Shown here piece after piece: positions 44,654-53,394 of a stretch of 64,000 nt of DNA. The DNA is from Streptomyces aureus (GTDB taxonomy: Bacteria; Actinomycetota; Actinomycetes; Streptomycetales; Streptomycetaceae): positions 62,001 to 126,000 of the forward strand of contig NZ_JNZD01000013.1 in NCBI RefSeq assembly GCF_000725495.1, given 5' to 3'. The notes beneath the pieces were generated by a model that was given only the letters and a program-made list of their open reading frames with translations, did not search any database and had not been told where the DNA came from. The position numbers and the translations under genes are program-made. Position 1 is the stretch's first letter, and each line of letters starts with the position of its first letter.

Positions 44654-46750
44654 TCAGGCGGCCTGTTCGTCCGGGCGATCCGCCGGCAGCGGTATCTGGG
44701 GGCCGTCGCACTCGCCCAGCCAGCGCCGCAGCACCTCGTGCACCCGCTCCGCGCCGACCAGTTCGCCGTCCGCGCCCGCGGTTCCCGGGTCCGTGCCGGC
44801 CGGCGCGGACAGTGTCAGCGGGGAGAGCAGGAAGGGGTACCCCTGGGCACCGCCGAGCCCGCCGTGCGAGCCGATCTGCTCCTCGAAGGCGAGGACTTCG
44901 CCCTCGACGGGGTCGTACGCGGAGTTGACCATGATGTCGGCGGTGTGCGGGAAGGTGTGCGTGCGCCGCACCGCCGCGGCGGCGCCGGGTCCGAAGTCGG
45001 CCAGCGGGCCCGGATGGCCGTCGTGGAGCCGGTCCACCGGGATCTCGGCTCCGTGCGCGCCGAGCACGAGCCCGCCGTGCTCCTCGCTGCGCACCAGCAG
45101 GAAGCCGACGCCGGGGTGGTTGGCGAGCGTGGACAGCAGCGCGGGGTGACGCCGGTCGATCTCCTCCCGGCTCATGCGGTGCGCGACGTCCGGGAAGGAG
45201 ACCAGTCCGAGGTTGCCGGAGGCCAGGACCAGGGGTTCGGAGCGGCGCCCCGCCGGCCGCCGCTCCTCGCGCTCCTCGACCGGTCTGCGCAGCGCGGCCC
45301 GGACGGCGGTCCTGGCCTCGGCGCCGCTGTGGGTACGGCGGACCCTGCGGGGCACGGGCAGCCCGCAGCCCGCCCGGACCAGGTCGCCGAGGCTCAGTCC
45401 GAACCGGGTCTGGAAGGTCTCGCCCGGGCTCTGGCCGTGGTCGGAGAGCACCACGATCCGATACGGCCGCGGGGCGTGCTCGGCGACCTTCTCGATCAGC
45501 GCGAGCGACCGGTCGAGCCGCTCCAGGATCCGTTCCGCGTCCCTGCCGCGCGGCCCGGAGTGGTGCGCCACCTCGTCGTAGGCCACCAGGTCCGCGTAGA
45601 CCGCGTTGCGCCCGGCGAGCATGTCGCCGATGACCGCGGCGACCACGACGTCCCGTTCGACGACGGTCGCGAACGCCCGGACGAACGGGTACAGCCCGCC
45701 CCGCTTGACCCGGGGCCGGCGCCGCTCGACGCGGGCCCGGGTGGACTGCCCGATCTCCCGGAAGACCTCGGCGACGAACGACATCGCCGTGCGGACGGCG
45801 TTCGCCGGGTCGGAGAAGTAGGCGAAGTACCCCGCCCGTGAGCGGTTGTCGCGTCCCCGGCGCGCGGCCACGGACAGCACGAGGGCGAGTTCCTCGGCGC
45901 CGCCGCCGAAGAGGTTGCCGCGGCTCGCTCCGCCGAGGGCGAGCAGGCCCCCGTCGCCGGTGCGCTCCACGGCCCGCCGCTGGAGTTCGGCGGCGCTGGT
46001 CGGCCGGTTGCAGACCATCACCTCCTGGGTGTCCTTCTCGTACCACCGGAACGCGGGCACGTCGTGGTTGCTGCCGTGCAGGATGCCGAGCTGGCTGGCT
46101 CCGGTCTGGCTGGACCAGTCGGTTCTCCAGCGGGTGAGCCGGTGACTGGGACGGGCCCCGCCGAGCCATCGGGCGGCGGTCGGCATCAGGTCCCGGCCGA
46201 TCGCCTCGCGCAGCACGTCGTGCCCGACACCGTCGAGCTGGAGGAAGACCACACCGGGTGTCGAGGGTCCGGGCTCACCGGCCGCGCGTCTGCGGCGCCG
46301 GTCGGCGAGGCGGTAGAGCCGGCGGCGGTACGCGTCGTCGTCCCGCACGGCGAGGGCCGCGCCGGTGGCGGAGGCGACGGCCGACATCACGGCGGCCACG
46401 ACCACGGCGGTCTCCGGGGCGGCCTCTCCGCGCCCGGAGGGGTTGAGGCGCAGGGCGATCAGCAGCAGCGAGCCGTTCAGGAAGAAGACGAGCAGTCCCA
46501 GCACGAGCGCGGGGACGAGCAGCAGGGTCCGTACGAGCAGCGGCCACACCAGTGCCGACAGGAGACCGAAGACGCCCGCGCCGGCCGCCGCGGTGACGGC
46601 GATCCGGGTCGCGCTGTCCCCGCTCGGCGACTGGAGCCGGAAGTCGGGCAGCGCACCGGCGAGGACGAGCATCGTCACCGTGGACGCGGCCCACACCGTG
46701 ATGCTGCGTCCGGCCGCGCCGGCGAGGCGCCGCCACCGTCCCTTGTCCAC
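44654..46750 (-). CDS. Membrane-anchored alkaline phosphatase superfamily protein
   Basis: A 698-residue protein with an N-terminal membrane part of four hydrophobic segments (about 17-35, 45-70, 72-100 and 113-135, resembling a holin-type bundle). A large phosphodiesterase/phosphatase-like domain starts near residue 165. Metal-site elements are Asp173 in FLQLDGVGHDVL, DLVAYDEVAHHSG and VVLSDHGQS; the probable nucleophile is the Thr/Ser in DWSSQTGASQLG. It likely acts on a phosphorylated or lipid substrate at the membrane, but which one is not clear. GTG 46750 follows a GAGGTGGG leader. It appears monocistronic. Confidence 0.85.
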   Translation of the reverse strand: MDKGRWRRLAGAAGRSITVWAASTVTMLVLAGALPDFRLQSPSGDSATRIAVTAAAGAGVFGLLSALVWPLLVRTLLLVPALVLGLLVFFLNGSLLLIALRLNPSGRGEAAPETAVVVAAVMSAVASATGAALAVRDDDAYRRRLYRLADRRRRRAAGEPGPSTPGVVFLQLDGVGHDVLREAIGRDLMPTAARWLGGARPSHRLTRWRTDWSSQTGASQLGILHGSNHDVPAFRWYEKDTQEVMVCNRPTSAAELQRRAVERTGDGGLLALGGASRGNLFGGGAEELALVLSVAARRGRDNRSRAGYFAYFSDPANAVRTAMSFVAEVFREIGQSTRARVERRRPRVKRGGLYPFVRAFATVVERDVVVAAVIGDMLAGRNAVYADLVAYDEVAHHSGPRGRDAERILERLDRSLALIEKVAEHAPRPYRIVVLSDHGQSPGETFQTRFGLSLGDLVRAGCGLPVPRRVRRTHSGAEARTAVRAALRRPVEEREERRPAGRRSEPLVLASGNLGLVSFPDVAHRMSREEIDRRHPALLSTLANHPGVGFLLVRSEEHGGLVLGAHGAEIPVDRLHDGHPGPLADFGPGAAAAVRRTHTFPHTADIMVNSAYDPVEGEVLAFEEQIGSHGGLGGAQGYPFLLSPLTLSAPAGTDPGTAGADGELVGAERVHEVLRRWLGECDGPQIPLPADRPDEQAA

Positions 46751-46896
46751 GCCCAGCCCACCTCACGTCCCGGCCCGCCCGGTCCGCGCGGACTCCTCCC
46801 ACCCTGTCACAACGGCCGGAGGTCCCCAGAAGTCCCCAAAAGCCGCACGAAGTACCCGACGGAGTCCGCCGGGGAGCGCGCGGGTACGGGGAGAGG

Positions 46897-46984
46897 GAGG
46901 CGGGTGCTGGAGGCGGGTGCGGGTGTCGGGAGGCGGGTGTCGGGAGGCGGGTGTCGGGAGGCGGGTGCCGGAGGCGGGTGCCGG
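46897..46984. repeat. Tandem repeat, 13-14 bp unit, about six copies
   Basis: The unit GGAGGCGGGTG(T/C)CG recurs about six times with small length changes. The array ends one base before the stop codon (46986-46988) of the small resolvase-like gene. Confidence 0.85.
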
Positions 46985-46985
46985 A

Positions 46986-47465
46986 TCAGCGGCCGTCGTA
47001 CCCGGCCGTCGGCATCGACAGACGGCGGTGGACGCTGGCCTTCATCTGGGCGTCGTACGAGGGCTCGGCGGTGCCCACCGTCTCCACGCGCACACCCCGG
47101 CGCGCGCACTCGGCGGTGAACTCCTCCACGGAGGCGAGGGCGCGCTCCAGCACCCGTCGGCTGGGCGCGACGAACAGGTCCACGAGACCGGCCTCGACGT
47201 CGGCCCACAGACTGCGGTGGTCGGGACGCAGTCCCCGTACCAGCAGCTCCCGCGTGACGACGTAGCCCTGCTCGGCTGCCCAGCGGGCGCACATCGCGTG
47301 CTGGCTGCGGGAGTCGACGAGGAAGGGGTCCTCGTCGAGCTCCTCCAGGGGCGTCAGGCTCGCGATCGCGGTGACACGGAGCGCCGGCGGCCGCGGAGCG
47401 GGGACGCTCCGCTCGTACGGGCGCGTGCGGGCGTGCGTGCCGGAGGCACCGGGTGCGTCTCTCAT
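46986..47465 (-). CDS. Small protein resembling a resolvase N-terminal domain
   Basis: A 159-residue protein. Residues ~30-135 follow the order of a serine recombinase catalytic domain: a beta strand (RVTAIASLTPL), DSRSQHAMCARWAAEQGYVV, LWADVEAGLVDLFVAPSRRV and a helix ending ARRGVRVETVG. The canonical catalytic serine in a YxRVSS-type motif is absent, and there is no DNA-binding domain. It is therefore probably not an active recombinase; the fold assignment is by pattern. ATG 47465 follows GGGGGA. It is divergent from the MBL hydrolase gene with 84 bp between starts. Confidence 0.7.
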   Translation of the reverse strand: MRDAPGASGTHARTRPYERSVPAPRPPALRVTAIASLTPLEELDEDPFLVDSRSQHAMCARWAAEQGYVVTRELLVRGLRPDHRSLWADVEAGLVDLFVAPSRRVLERALASVEEFTAECARRGVRVETVGTAEPSYDAQMKASVHRRLSMPTAGYDGR

Positions 47466-47549
47466 GGTGTCCCCCTCACCTCCTGGTTTCGCCGCAGACC
47501 CTACTCCTGCCCGTAGGCTCGGGGGGAGTCGTGCGAAGGAGGCAAAGAG

Positions 47550-48323
47550 GTGCCGGTGGAGATCACCTGGTGGGGGCACGCCACCTGCACGCTGGAGGAC
47601 TCCGGGACACGCGTGCTCACCGATCCCCTCTTCGCGCGCCGGCTCGCGCACCTGCGGCGCAGGCGCGGGGCGCCGCCCCCTCCCCCGGCCGCGGTCGCGG
47701 ACGTCGCGCTCGTCTCCCATCTGCACGCCGACCATCTGCATCTGCCCTCGTTGGCGCGGCTGGCCCCGGGCACCCGGCTGCTCGTGCCGCGCGGGGCCCC
47801 GCGTGCGGTCCCGGGACTGCGCAAGCTGGACCATCTGCGGCTCACCGAGGTCGCGCCCGGCGACCGCGTACAGGTCGGTGACCTGGCCGTACGCACCGTT
47901 CCGGCGCGGCACGACGGGCGCCGGCTGCCGATCGGCCCGCACCGCTCCCCGGCCGTGGGGTACGTGATCGAGGGCGAGGCGCGGACGTACTTCGCCGGGG
48001 ACACCGGGCTGTTCGCGTCGATGGCCGAGGAGGTCGGGCCCGTCGACGTGGCCCTGCTGCCGGTGGGCGGCTGGGGTCCCTACCTCGGCGAGGGACATCT
48101 CGACGCGGGGCGCGCGGCGGAGGCGCTCGCGGCCCTGCGTCCGCGCAGCGCTGTGCCGGTGCACTACGGCACGTTCTGGCCCATCGGGATGGATGCCGTG
48201 CGCCCCCATGAATTCCATGCGCCGGGTGAGGAGTTCGTGCGCCTGGCCGCCGAGCGTGCGCCCCAGGTGGCGGTGCATCTGCTGCGGCAGGGCGAGAGCG
48301 TTCGTCCGGAGGCCGCTCGGTGA
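47550..48323 (+). CDS. MBL fold metallo-hydrolase
   Basis: A 257-residue metallo-beta-lactamase-fold hydrolase of the UlaG/RomA-like group. The two-zinc motif is SHLHADH (His57, His59, Asp61, His62), with further ligands in YFAGDTGLF and VPVHYGTF. Members hydrolyse lactones or phosphodiesters; the substrate here is not known. The GTG start has GAAGGAGG ten bases upstream, a strong site. Its stop overlaps the start of the DedA-like gene by four bases (GTGA), so it is coupled to a membrane protein. Confidence 0.9.
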   Translation: MPVEITWWGHATCTLEDSGTRVLTDPLFARRLAHLRRRRGAPPPPPAAVADVALVSHLHADHLHLPSLARLAPGTRLLVPRGAPRAVPGLRKLDHLRLTEVAPGDRVQVGDLAVRTVPARHDGRRLPIGPHRSPAVGYVIEGEARTYFAGDTGLFASMAEEVGPVDVALLPVGGWGPYLGEGHLDAGRAAEALAALRPRSAVPVHYGTFWPIGMDAVRPHEFHAPGEEFVRLAAERAPQVAVHLLRQGESVRPEAAR

Positions 48324-49063
48324 TGTCCTGGTCCGCCGCCGGCGCGGTGGTTCCCCCGCTCCTCCAGTCGCTCAGGAGCACGGTCCACTGGTCGGCGGGG
48401 AGCATCGAGTGGCTGTCGGTCCGGGGCACCGCCCCCGTCGCGCTCCTGTCCGACACGGCCCCGGTCGTGCCGCCGGAGTCGACCCAGCAGGCGATCGGCT
48501 ATCCGTCGCTGTTCCTCCTGATTCTCATCGGCGCCCTGGTTCCGGTGGTGCCGACGGGCGCGCTGGTGAGTTCGGCGGCGGTCGTGGCCTTCCACCAGAC
48601 CTCGCCCTTCGCGCTGATGGCGGTGTTCGTGGTGTCCTCGGTCGCCGCGTTCCTCGGCGACATCTCGCTCTACTGGCTCGGCCGGCGCGGCATGGGCTCG
48701 AAGAACGGGTCCCGCTGGCTGGAGGCGATCCGGCAGCGCGCCCCCGAGGACCGGCTCGCCCAGGCGCAGCGGAAGCTCGCCGACCACGGCATCGCGGTCC
48801 TCGTCCTGTCCCGCCTCGTGCCGGCGGGCCGCATCCCGGTGATGCTGGCGTGTCTGCTGGCGCGGATGCCGCTGCGCGTCTTCGCCCGCGGGGACGTCCC
48901 GGCCTGCCTCGCCTGGGCGGCCACCTATCAGATCATCGGCATTCTCGGCGGCTCTCTGTTCCCCGAGCCGTGGGAGGGCGTGGTGGCGGCGGTGGCCCTG
49001 ACGATCGCGATCAGCCTGGCACCGGGTCTGTGGCGCAGGTTCCGGGGGCGGACACCTTCGTAG
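48320..49063 (+). CDS. DedA family membrane protein
   Basis: A 247-residue integral membrane protein of the DedA/SNARE-associated family, now linked to lipid carrier (undecaprenyl phosphate or phospholipid) movement across the membrane. Typical pieces are LILIGALVPVVPTGALVSSA, LGDISLYWLGRRGMG, LVLSRLVPAGRIPVMLACLL and the terminal hydrophobic segment. GTG 48320 overlaps the previous stop; an ATG one codon later is equally possible. The usual conserved R-G pattern (SRLVPAGR) is kept. Coupled to the MBL hydrolase, it may serve a shared lipid-related step, which is inference. Confidence 0.9.
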   Translation: MMSWSAAGAVVPPLLQSLRSTVHWSAGSIEWLSVRGTAPVALLSDTAPVVPPESTQQAIGYPSLFLLILIGALVPVVPTGALVSSAAVVAFHQTSPFALMAVFVVSSVAAFLGDISLYWLGRRGMGSKNGSRWLEAIRQRAPEDRLAQAQRKLADHGIAVLVLSRLVPAGRIPVMLACLLARMPLRVFARGDVPACLAWAATYQIIGILGGSLFPEPWEGVVAAVALTIAISLAPGLWRRFRGRTPS

Positions 49064-49172
49064 GAATGCGGGGGCCGCGCCGTCTCGTACGGGGGGGAAC
49101 GCGGCCGCAGTCGTGAGGCCGCGGCCGCAGGCCCGTACGAGGGGGACGGCCGCCGCCGCCGGTCCGGAGGTC

Positions 49173-49260
49173 GCGGAGAGCGCAGAGACCGCGGAGGCCA
49201 CAGAGGTCGCGGAGAGCGCGGAGAGCGCAGAGACCGCGGAGGCCACAGAGGCCGCGGAGA
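49173..49260. repeat. 45-bp direct repeat, two copies
   Basis: GCGGAGAGCGCAGAGACCGC plus GGAGGCCACAGAGG(T/C)CGCGGAG is repeated once at a 45-bp period, with one clear mismatch. It lies between the convergent DedA and MBL genes, and itself is built of shorter GAG/GCGGAG steps. Confidence 0.85.
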
Positions 49261-49300
49261 CTGGTGACTTCAGCGGAGGCTCGTCACTCCAGCGGATGGG

Positions 49301-50581
49301 TCATTCCAGCACCCGGGAGCCCCCCACCGCCAGGTCCCACAGGTTCTCCCGGGCCAGGCCCGCCCGCTCCCACGCGGCCCGCACCCGCCGCAGGGGCTCC
49401 AGCACCGGTTCGGCGGAGAGCACGAACGTGCCCCAGTGCATCGGGGCCATGCGCCGGGCGCGCAGGTCGACGGCCGCCTGCACGGCCTCCTCGGGGTCGC
49501 AGTGCACGTCGCGCAGCCACCAGCGGGGGTCGTACGCGCCGATGGGCAGGAGGGCCAGGTCGATGCCCGGGTGGCGCTGTCCGATGCGGGTGAACCAGTG
49601 GCCGTAGCCGGTGTCGCCCGCGAAGTACACCCGGGTGCCCTCGGGTGCCGTGAGCACCCAGCCGCCCCACAGGGAGCGGCAGGTGTCGGTCAGGGTCCGC
49701 TTGGACCAGTGGTGGGCGGGGACGAAGTCGAAGCGCACACCGTCGAGTTGGGCCGCCTCCCACCAGTCGAGCTCGGTGACCCGGCTGAACCGCCGTCTCC
49801 TGAACCAGCGTCCCAGGCCGGCCGGCACGAACAACGGTGTGTCGCGCGGGAGTTGGCGCAGCGTCGGCGCGTCCAGGTGGTCGTAGTGGTTGTGGCTGAT
49901 GACGACCGCGTCGACCCGGGGCAGCGCGCTCCAGGCCACGCCGACCGGGGTGATCCGGGCGGGCGTTCCCATGATCCGGCGGGACCAGACCGGGTCGGTC
50001 AGGACGGTGAGCCCGCCGATCCGGATCACCCAACTCGCGTGCCCCGCCCAGGAGACGGCAACCGTCCGCGCGTCCACCCGTGGCAGCGGCCCCGGTTCGA
50101 AGGGCAGCAAGGGGATGTCGGCGAGTCCGTCGGCACGCGGCCTGATGGCGCCCTCGCGGGCGAGCCGGGCGAAGGCCCGCAGTCCCGGCAGCGGCGCGGT
50201 CAGCCGGTCCACGAAGGACCGGGGCCAGATCCGCCGCTCGCCCGGCGGACGGGGCTCGGCCGGTGGACGGGGTTCCGCGAGCGGATGCGGGTGCGGGTCG
50301 GCCGGCGGATGCGGGTCCGTGGGCGGGAGCGGGCCCGTGACGGCGTGAAGGTCGGTGATGGCGTGCGGGTGCGTCACGGTGTGAAGGTCGCCGCCGGCGT
50401 GCGGGTGGGTGACGGGGTGAAGGCCGCTGACGGCGTGCGACGCGGCGAGGGGGTGCGGGTCGGTGAGCGGGGAGGAGGGAAGGAGGTCGGGGCGTCCCGG
50501 CGCGGGGGCCGCCGGGGGCGCGGGATCGCCGGTCTCCTCGGCCGTGGTGCTCGTGGTGGTCGACTCGGACTGCTGCGTCAT
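49301..50581 (-). CDS. MBL fold hydrolase (NAPE-PLD-like) with His/Pro-rich N-terminus
   Basis: A 426-residue protein in two parts. Residues 1-120 are low-complexity: Thr/Ser-rich (SESTTTSTTAEE), then repeated His-Pro steps such as TDPHPL, THPHAG, TDPHPPADPHPHP and EPRPPAEPRPPGERR. The rest is a metallo-beta-lactamase domain like bacterial N-acyl-phosphatidylethanolamine phospholipase D homologues, with SHNHYDH (His230 to His235), HHWSKRT, YFAGDTGYG and PMHWGTF. It probably cleaves a phosphodiester or lipid. ATG 50581 overlaps the stop of the preceding PLP-fold gene by four bases, giving coupled translation. Confidence 0.88.
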   Translation of the reverse strand: MTQQSESTTTSTTAEETGDPAPPAAPAPGRPDLLPSSPLTDPHPLAASHAVSGLHPVTHPHAGGDLHTVTHPHAITDLHAVTGPLPPTDPHPPADPHPHPLAEPRPPAEPRPPGERRIWPRSFVDRLTAPLPGLRAFARLAREGAIRPRADGLADIPLLPFEPGPLPRVDARTVAVSWAGHASWVIRIGGLTVLTDPVWSRRIMGTPARITPVGVAWSALPRVDAVVISHNHYDHLDAPTLRQLPRDTPLFVPAGLGRWFRRRRFSRVTELDWWEAAQLDGVRFDFVPAHHWSKRTLTDTCRSLWGGWVLTAPEGTRVYFAGDTGYGHWFTRIGQRHPGIDLALLPIGAYDPRWWLRDVHCDPEEAVQAAVDLRARRMAPMHWGTFVLSAEPVLEPLRRVRAAWERAGLARENLWDLAVGGSRVLE

Positions 50582-51825
50582 CGCGGGGACTCCCGTCGCT
50601 GAGCGTCGTCGCGGAGATCGTCGAAGGCCGATTCCAAGAGGGTCAACGCGCGGTGCACATGCGGCAGTTCCAGTGGCGAGGGGGACGTGAGCGACTCCTC
50701 GCGTTCCTCGTCGGTGGAGCCGAGCAGCGGCCCGGTGCCGAGACGGACCCGGAGCGCCGCGAGATCGTCGCCGAAGCGGTGTCCGCCCGGCGCGGGCATG
50801 CCGAGCCGGTCGGAGAGGAAGTCCTCCAGGTCCTGCGCGTCCCCGACGCCGTGCGCGCCGAGGGCGGAGCGGAGCGGGCCGAGGTCGATGTAGAGGTGCC
50901 GCCCGGCCTGCGGGGGGCGAGCGACGGCCCCCGCCGTGGCGAGCACACGGTGGGCGGCCTCGGCCACGCGCGCGTGCAGACGGACGGCGGCGGTGAGCCG
51001 TTCGGTGACGGCGGCGGGCTCGCCGAGCGCGTACGCGGCCGCGGCGGCGACCGGCCGGGCGACGCGCGCGCCCAGCACGGTGAGCACATCGAGGACCCGC
51101 GAACGCAGCGCCGCGCCCGCGTCGTTGTCGGGGAAACGGGCGACGGCGGCCGGCCAGCCCTGCGGCAGGAAGGCCCCCGCGAGGTCGGTGATCACGGTGA
51201 CGCCGTCGGGGAGCATCTCGGCGGGGCTGAGCAGCACGGTGTCCTGCGGCCGGTGCAGGCTGTCCCGCCAGGTCTCGTCGCTGACGATGTGCAGTCCCTC
51301 GCCCGCCGCGGCCTCGACGGCCTCGTGCACCACCTCCGGGGGTGCGACGGTGGCGGTCGGGTCGTCGGCGACGGAGAGCAGGAGCAGTCGTGGGTCGCCG
51401 CCCTCGGCGCGCACCCTGCGGACGGTCTCCAGGAGGGCGTAGGGGTCGGGGACGCCGCCGCACTCCGCGGGCGTGGCGACATGGAACACGGACCGGCCCA
51501 GCAGACGGGCCTGCGGGGCCCACCACGCGGCGCACGGACGGGGCACGAGGATGTCGCCGCCGAGCGCTCCGGTCAGTGCCAGCAGTAGCGCGGGGGCTCC
51601 GGGGGCGGCCGCGACCCGGCCGGGGGCGGCGCGCAGTCCGCGCCGGGTCCAGTAGCCGCCGGCGGCGTCGAGGAGCACGGGCCCGCCGCCGAACGGCTCG
51701 GCGCCGGCGTGGTCCGCGGCGGCGGCGAGCACCGAGCGGAGTTCCGGCGGCACGGGCAGGCCCTGGCCGGGCAGGGGCGGACCGTACCGGACCGGTCCGT
51801 GGCCTTCCGGGTCCGTCCGCCGCAT
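50578..51825 (-). CDS. Aminotransferase-fold protein lacking the PLP lysine
   Basis: A 415-residue protein with the class I/II aminotransferase layout: GGYWTRRGLR early, IVSDETWRDSL with Asp183 where the cofactor-nitrogen aspartate lies, and VTVITDLAGAFLPQGW where the family has SFSKTFAMTGWR. At that site the PLP lysine is Gly217 and the following arginine is Pro225. The usual NPxNPTG loop is changed to SVADDPTATV. It is therefore unlikely to be a normal transaminase. ATG 51825 has GGAGG five bases upstream. It is coupled by a four-base overlap to the MBL hydrolase. Confidence 0.8.
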   Translation of the reverse strand: MRRTDPEGHGPVRYGPPLPGQGLPVPPELRSVLAAAADHAGAEPFGGGPVLLDAAGGYWTRRGLRAAPGRVAAAPGAPALLLALTGALGGDILVPRPCAAWWAPQARLLGRSVFHVATPAECGGVPDPYALLETVRRVRAEGGDPRLLLLSVADDPTATVAPPEVVHEAVEAAAGEGLHIVSDETWRDSLHRPQDTVLLSPAEMLPDGVTVITDLAGAFLPQGWPAAVARFPDNDAGAALRSRVLDVLTVLGARVARPVAAAAAYALGEPAAVTERLTAAVRLHARVAEAAHRVLATAGAVARPPQAGRHLYIDLGPLRSALGAHGVGDAQDLEDFLSDRLGMPAPGGHRFGDDLAALRVRLGTGPLLGSTDEEREESLTSPSPLELPHVHRALTLLESAFDDLRDDAQRRESPR

Positions 51826-52052
51826 ACCTGCCTCCGCACCGTGGATGCCGCCGTTCCCCGTTCCGGACCCTGCCCGCCCGGACGGTTCCGGCTGTCTTCG
51901 TCCCCTCGTACAGCTCACCGGGGGCCGCCCGCCGCCCCGTGCCGTGAGCCGGTCAGCTTCCAGGGGCATGCCGTCCCGTACGCGCTCTCGTGTACGAGGC
52001 CGTCGCCTCGCCGGCCGCCGTGCCGTCCAGGGTCATCGTGCCGTCCTCTCCG

Positions 52053-53123
52053 TCAGAACCGTCGCCGCCGCATCCGGTGCAGCCGGTGCGCGGCCGCGCC
52101 CACCGCGCCGGCGATCAGGACGCCGCCGGTGACCAGGGCCGGCACCGAGTCGGTGAACACACCGCCCTCACCGGCGTGCACGCCGCGCTGGACGGTGGGC
52201 GGGCGCTCGGCCGCGCCGGTGTCGGAGCCGGTCCCGGTGTCGGGACCGTGCGTCGACGTGACCCCGCGGTCGACGGCGTACGAGGCGGTCCACTGCTTCC
52301 CGTGACCACCCGGGGGCGCGGGGCAGACGCCGCCGACGTTCCACCGCCCGTCGGCGCCCCCGGTCTCGGGGACGCCGGTGCCGGGGTCCGTCCGGTCCGG
52401 GTCCGCCGTGCCGGGACTGTCGCTGTCGCTGTCGGGGATCAGGGCGTCCGGGCCCACGGTGTCGGGGACCCCGGGGTCGGGGACCGTGTCGGGGCCCAGC
52501 GAGTCGGGTCCCAGGTCGTAGGGACCGGTCGTGTCCTGACCGGCCGGGTCGGGGCCCACGGCGCCGGAGGCCGCCGGGTCGGTGACCAGGGGGTCGCCGG
52601 CACCGGGAGCGGCGGCCTGGGCGTCCGGCACCAGGGAGTTCGGCGCCCCGGCGGCAGGGCTCACCGCGTCGGCCGTTCCCTCGCCCGCCCGGGCGCCGCC
52701 GGGGTTCTTCGCGTCGGAGGTGACAGAGATGTCGGAGCCCGTTCCCGTGCCCGGACCGGCCGCGTCGGAGTCGCCCCCCGCCCCGGAGCCGCCCGCGCGG
52801 GTGTCCGCGCCCTGGCCGGGCTCGCCGGAGGCGATGTGGGCGGTGCCGCTGTAGGAGGCGGGGCCCGCGGCACCGGGGTCGGCGCCGTCGACGCGGTGGA
52901 GCTGGACCTTGCCCTCCTGGAACCCCTGCGACTGGGCGTCGATGGAGTCCGGCAAGGTCCCCCCGACCGCTTCGCAGCTGACGGTGACGGTGACGGTGCC
53001 GCCGGGTTCGACGGAGCCCGGACTGACCTGCGCGTCCGGATCCGCGGCCGCGCCCGACGCGGCGGCGCCGAGGGCGGCACCGGCCAGGGCGGTGGCGTAC
53101 AGGACACGGGCGGTGCGGCGCAT
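52053..53123 (-). CDS. Secreted Asp/Pro/Gly-rich surface protein with C-terminal anchor
   Basis: A 356-residue secreted protein. Signal peptide 1-27; a small N-terminal beta domain (SVEPGGTVTVTVSCEAVGG); then about 200 residues of low complexity rich in Gly, Asp, Pro and Thr (GPDSLGPDTVPDPGVPDTVG; DSDSDSPGTADPDRTDPGTG). The end is one membrane span and a basic tail HRMRRRRF. No LPxTG sortase motif is seen, so it should be held by the span alone. AAGGAG eight bases before ATG 53123 supports the start. Function is unknown; calcium or wall binding by the acidic stretch is only a guess. Confidence 0.8.
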   Translation of the reverse strand: MRRTARVLYATALAGAALGAAASGAAADPDAQVSPGSVEPGGTVTVTVSCEAVGGTLPDSIDAQSQGFQEGKVQLHRVDGADPGAAGPASYSGTAHIASGEPGQGADTRAGGSGAGGDSDAAGPGTGTGSDISVTSDAKNPGGARAGEGTADAVSPAAGAPNSLVPDAQAAAPGAGDPLVTDPAASGAVGPDPAGQDTTGPYDLGPDSLGPDTVPDPGVPDTVGPDALIPDSDSDSPGTADPDRTDPGTGVPETGGADGRWNVGGVCPAPPGGHGKQWTASYAVDRGVTSTHGPDTGTGSDTGAAERPPTVQRGVHAGEGGVFTDSVPALVTGGVLIAGAVGAAAHRLHRMRRRRF

Positions 53124-53394
53124 GAGCGGGGCTCCTTCGGCGGGCTGCGGTCCGAGGGCCACGGCCGTCGTGTCCCTCGGAGCCATCAGAGCCCCCCGCA
53201 CCGCCGCGCGCGAACGGCCGGACCCCATTCGCGCGAAACCGGGGGCCCGACCGGGTGACGTCCCGGCGGGGCCGACACCCGTTCCCGCATACGGACTCCG
53301 GCCCCTGACCACACCTCGCCCAGGACCGGACGATGCCCGAACCTCGCCGGACGCCCCGAGCGCGTACGGCATCCAGCCGGCGCCGAAGGGGTTC

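Noticed and set aside
46986..47465. Mobile element based on the resolvase-like protein
   Set aside because: The catalytic serine and DNA-binding domain are missing and no terminal repeats flank the gene.
49113..49607. Plus-strand repetitive ORF rich in Ala-Glu-Ser-Thr
   Set aside because: It is the translation of the 45-bp DNA repeat plus the antisense of the MBL gene and has no convincing ribosome site.
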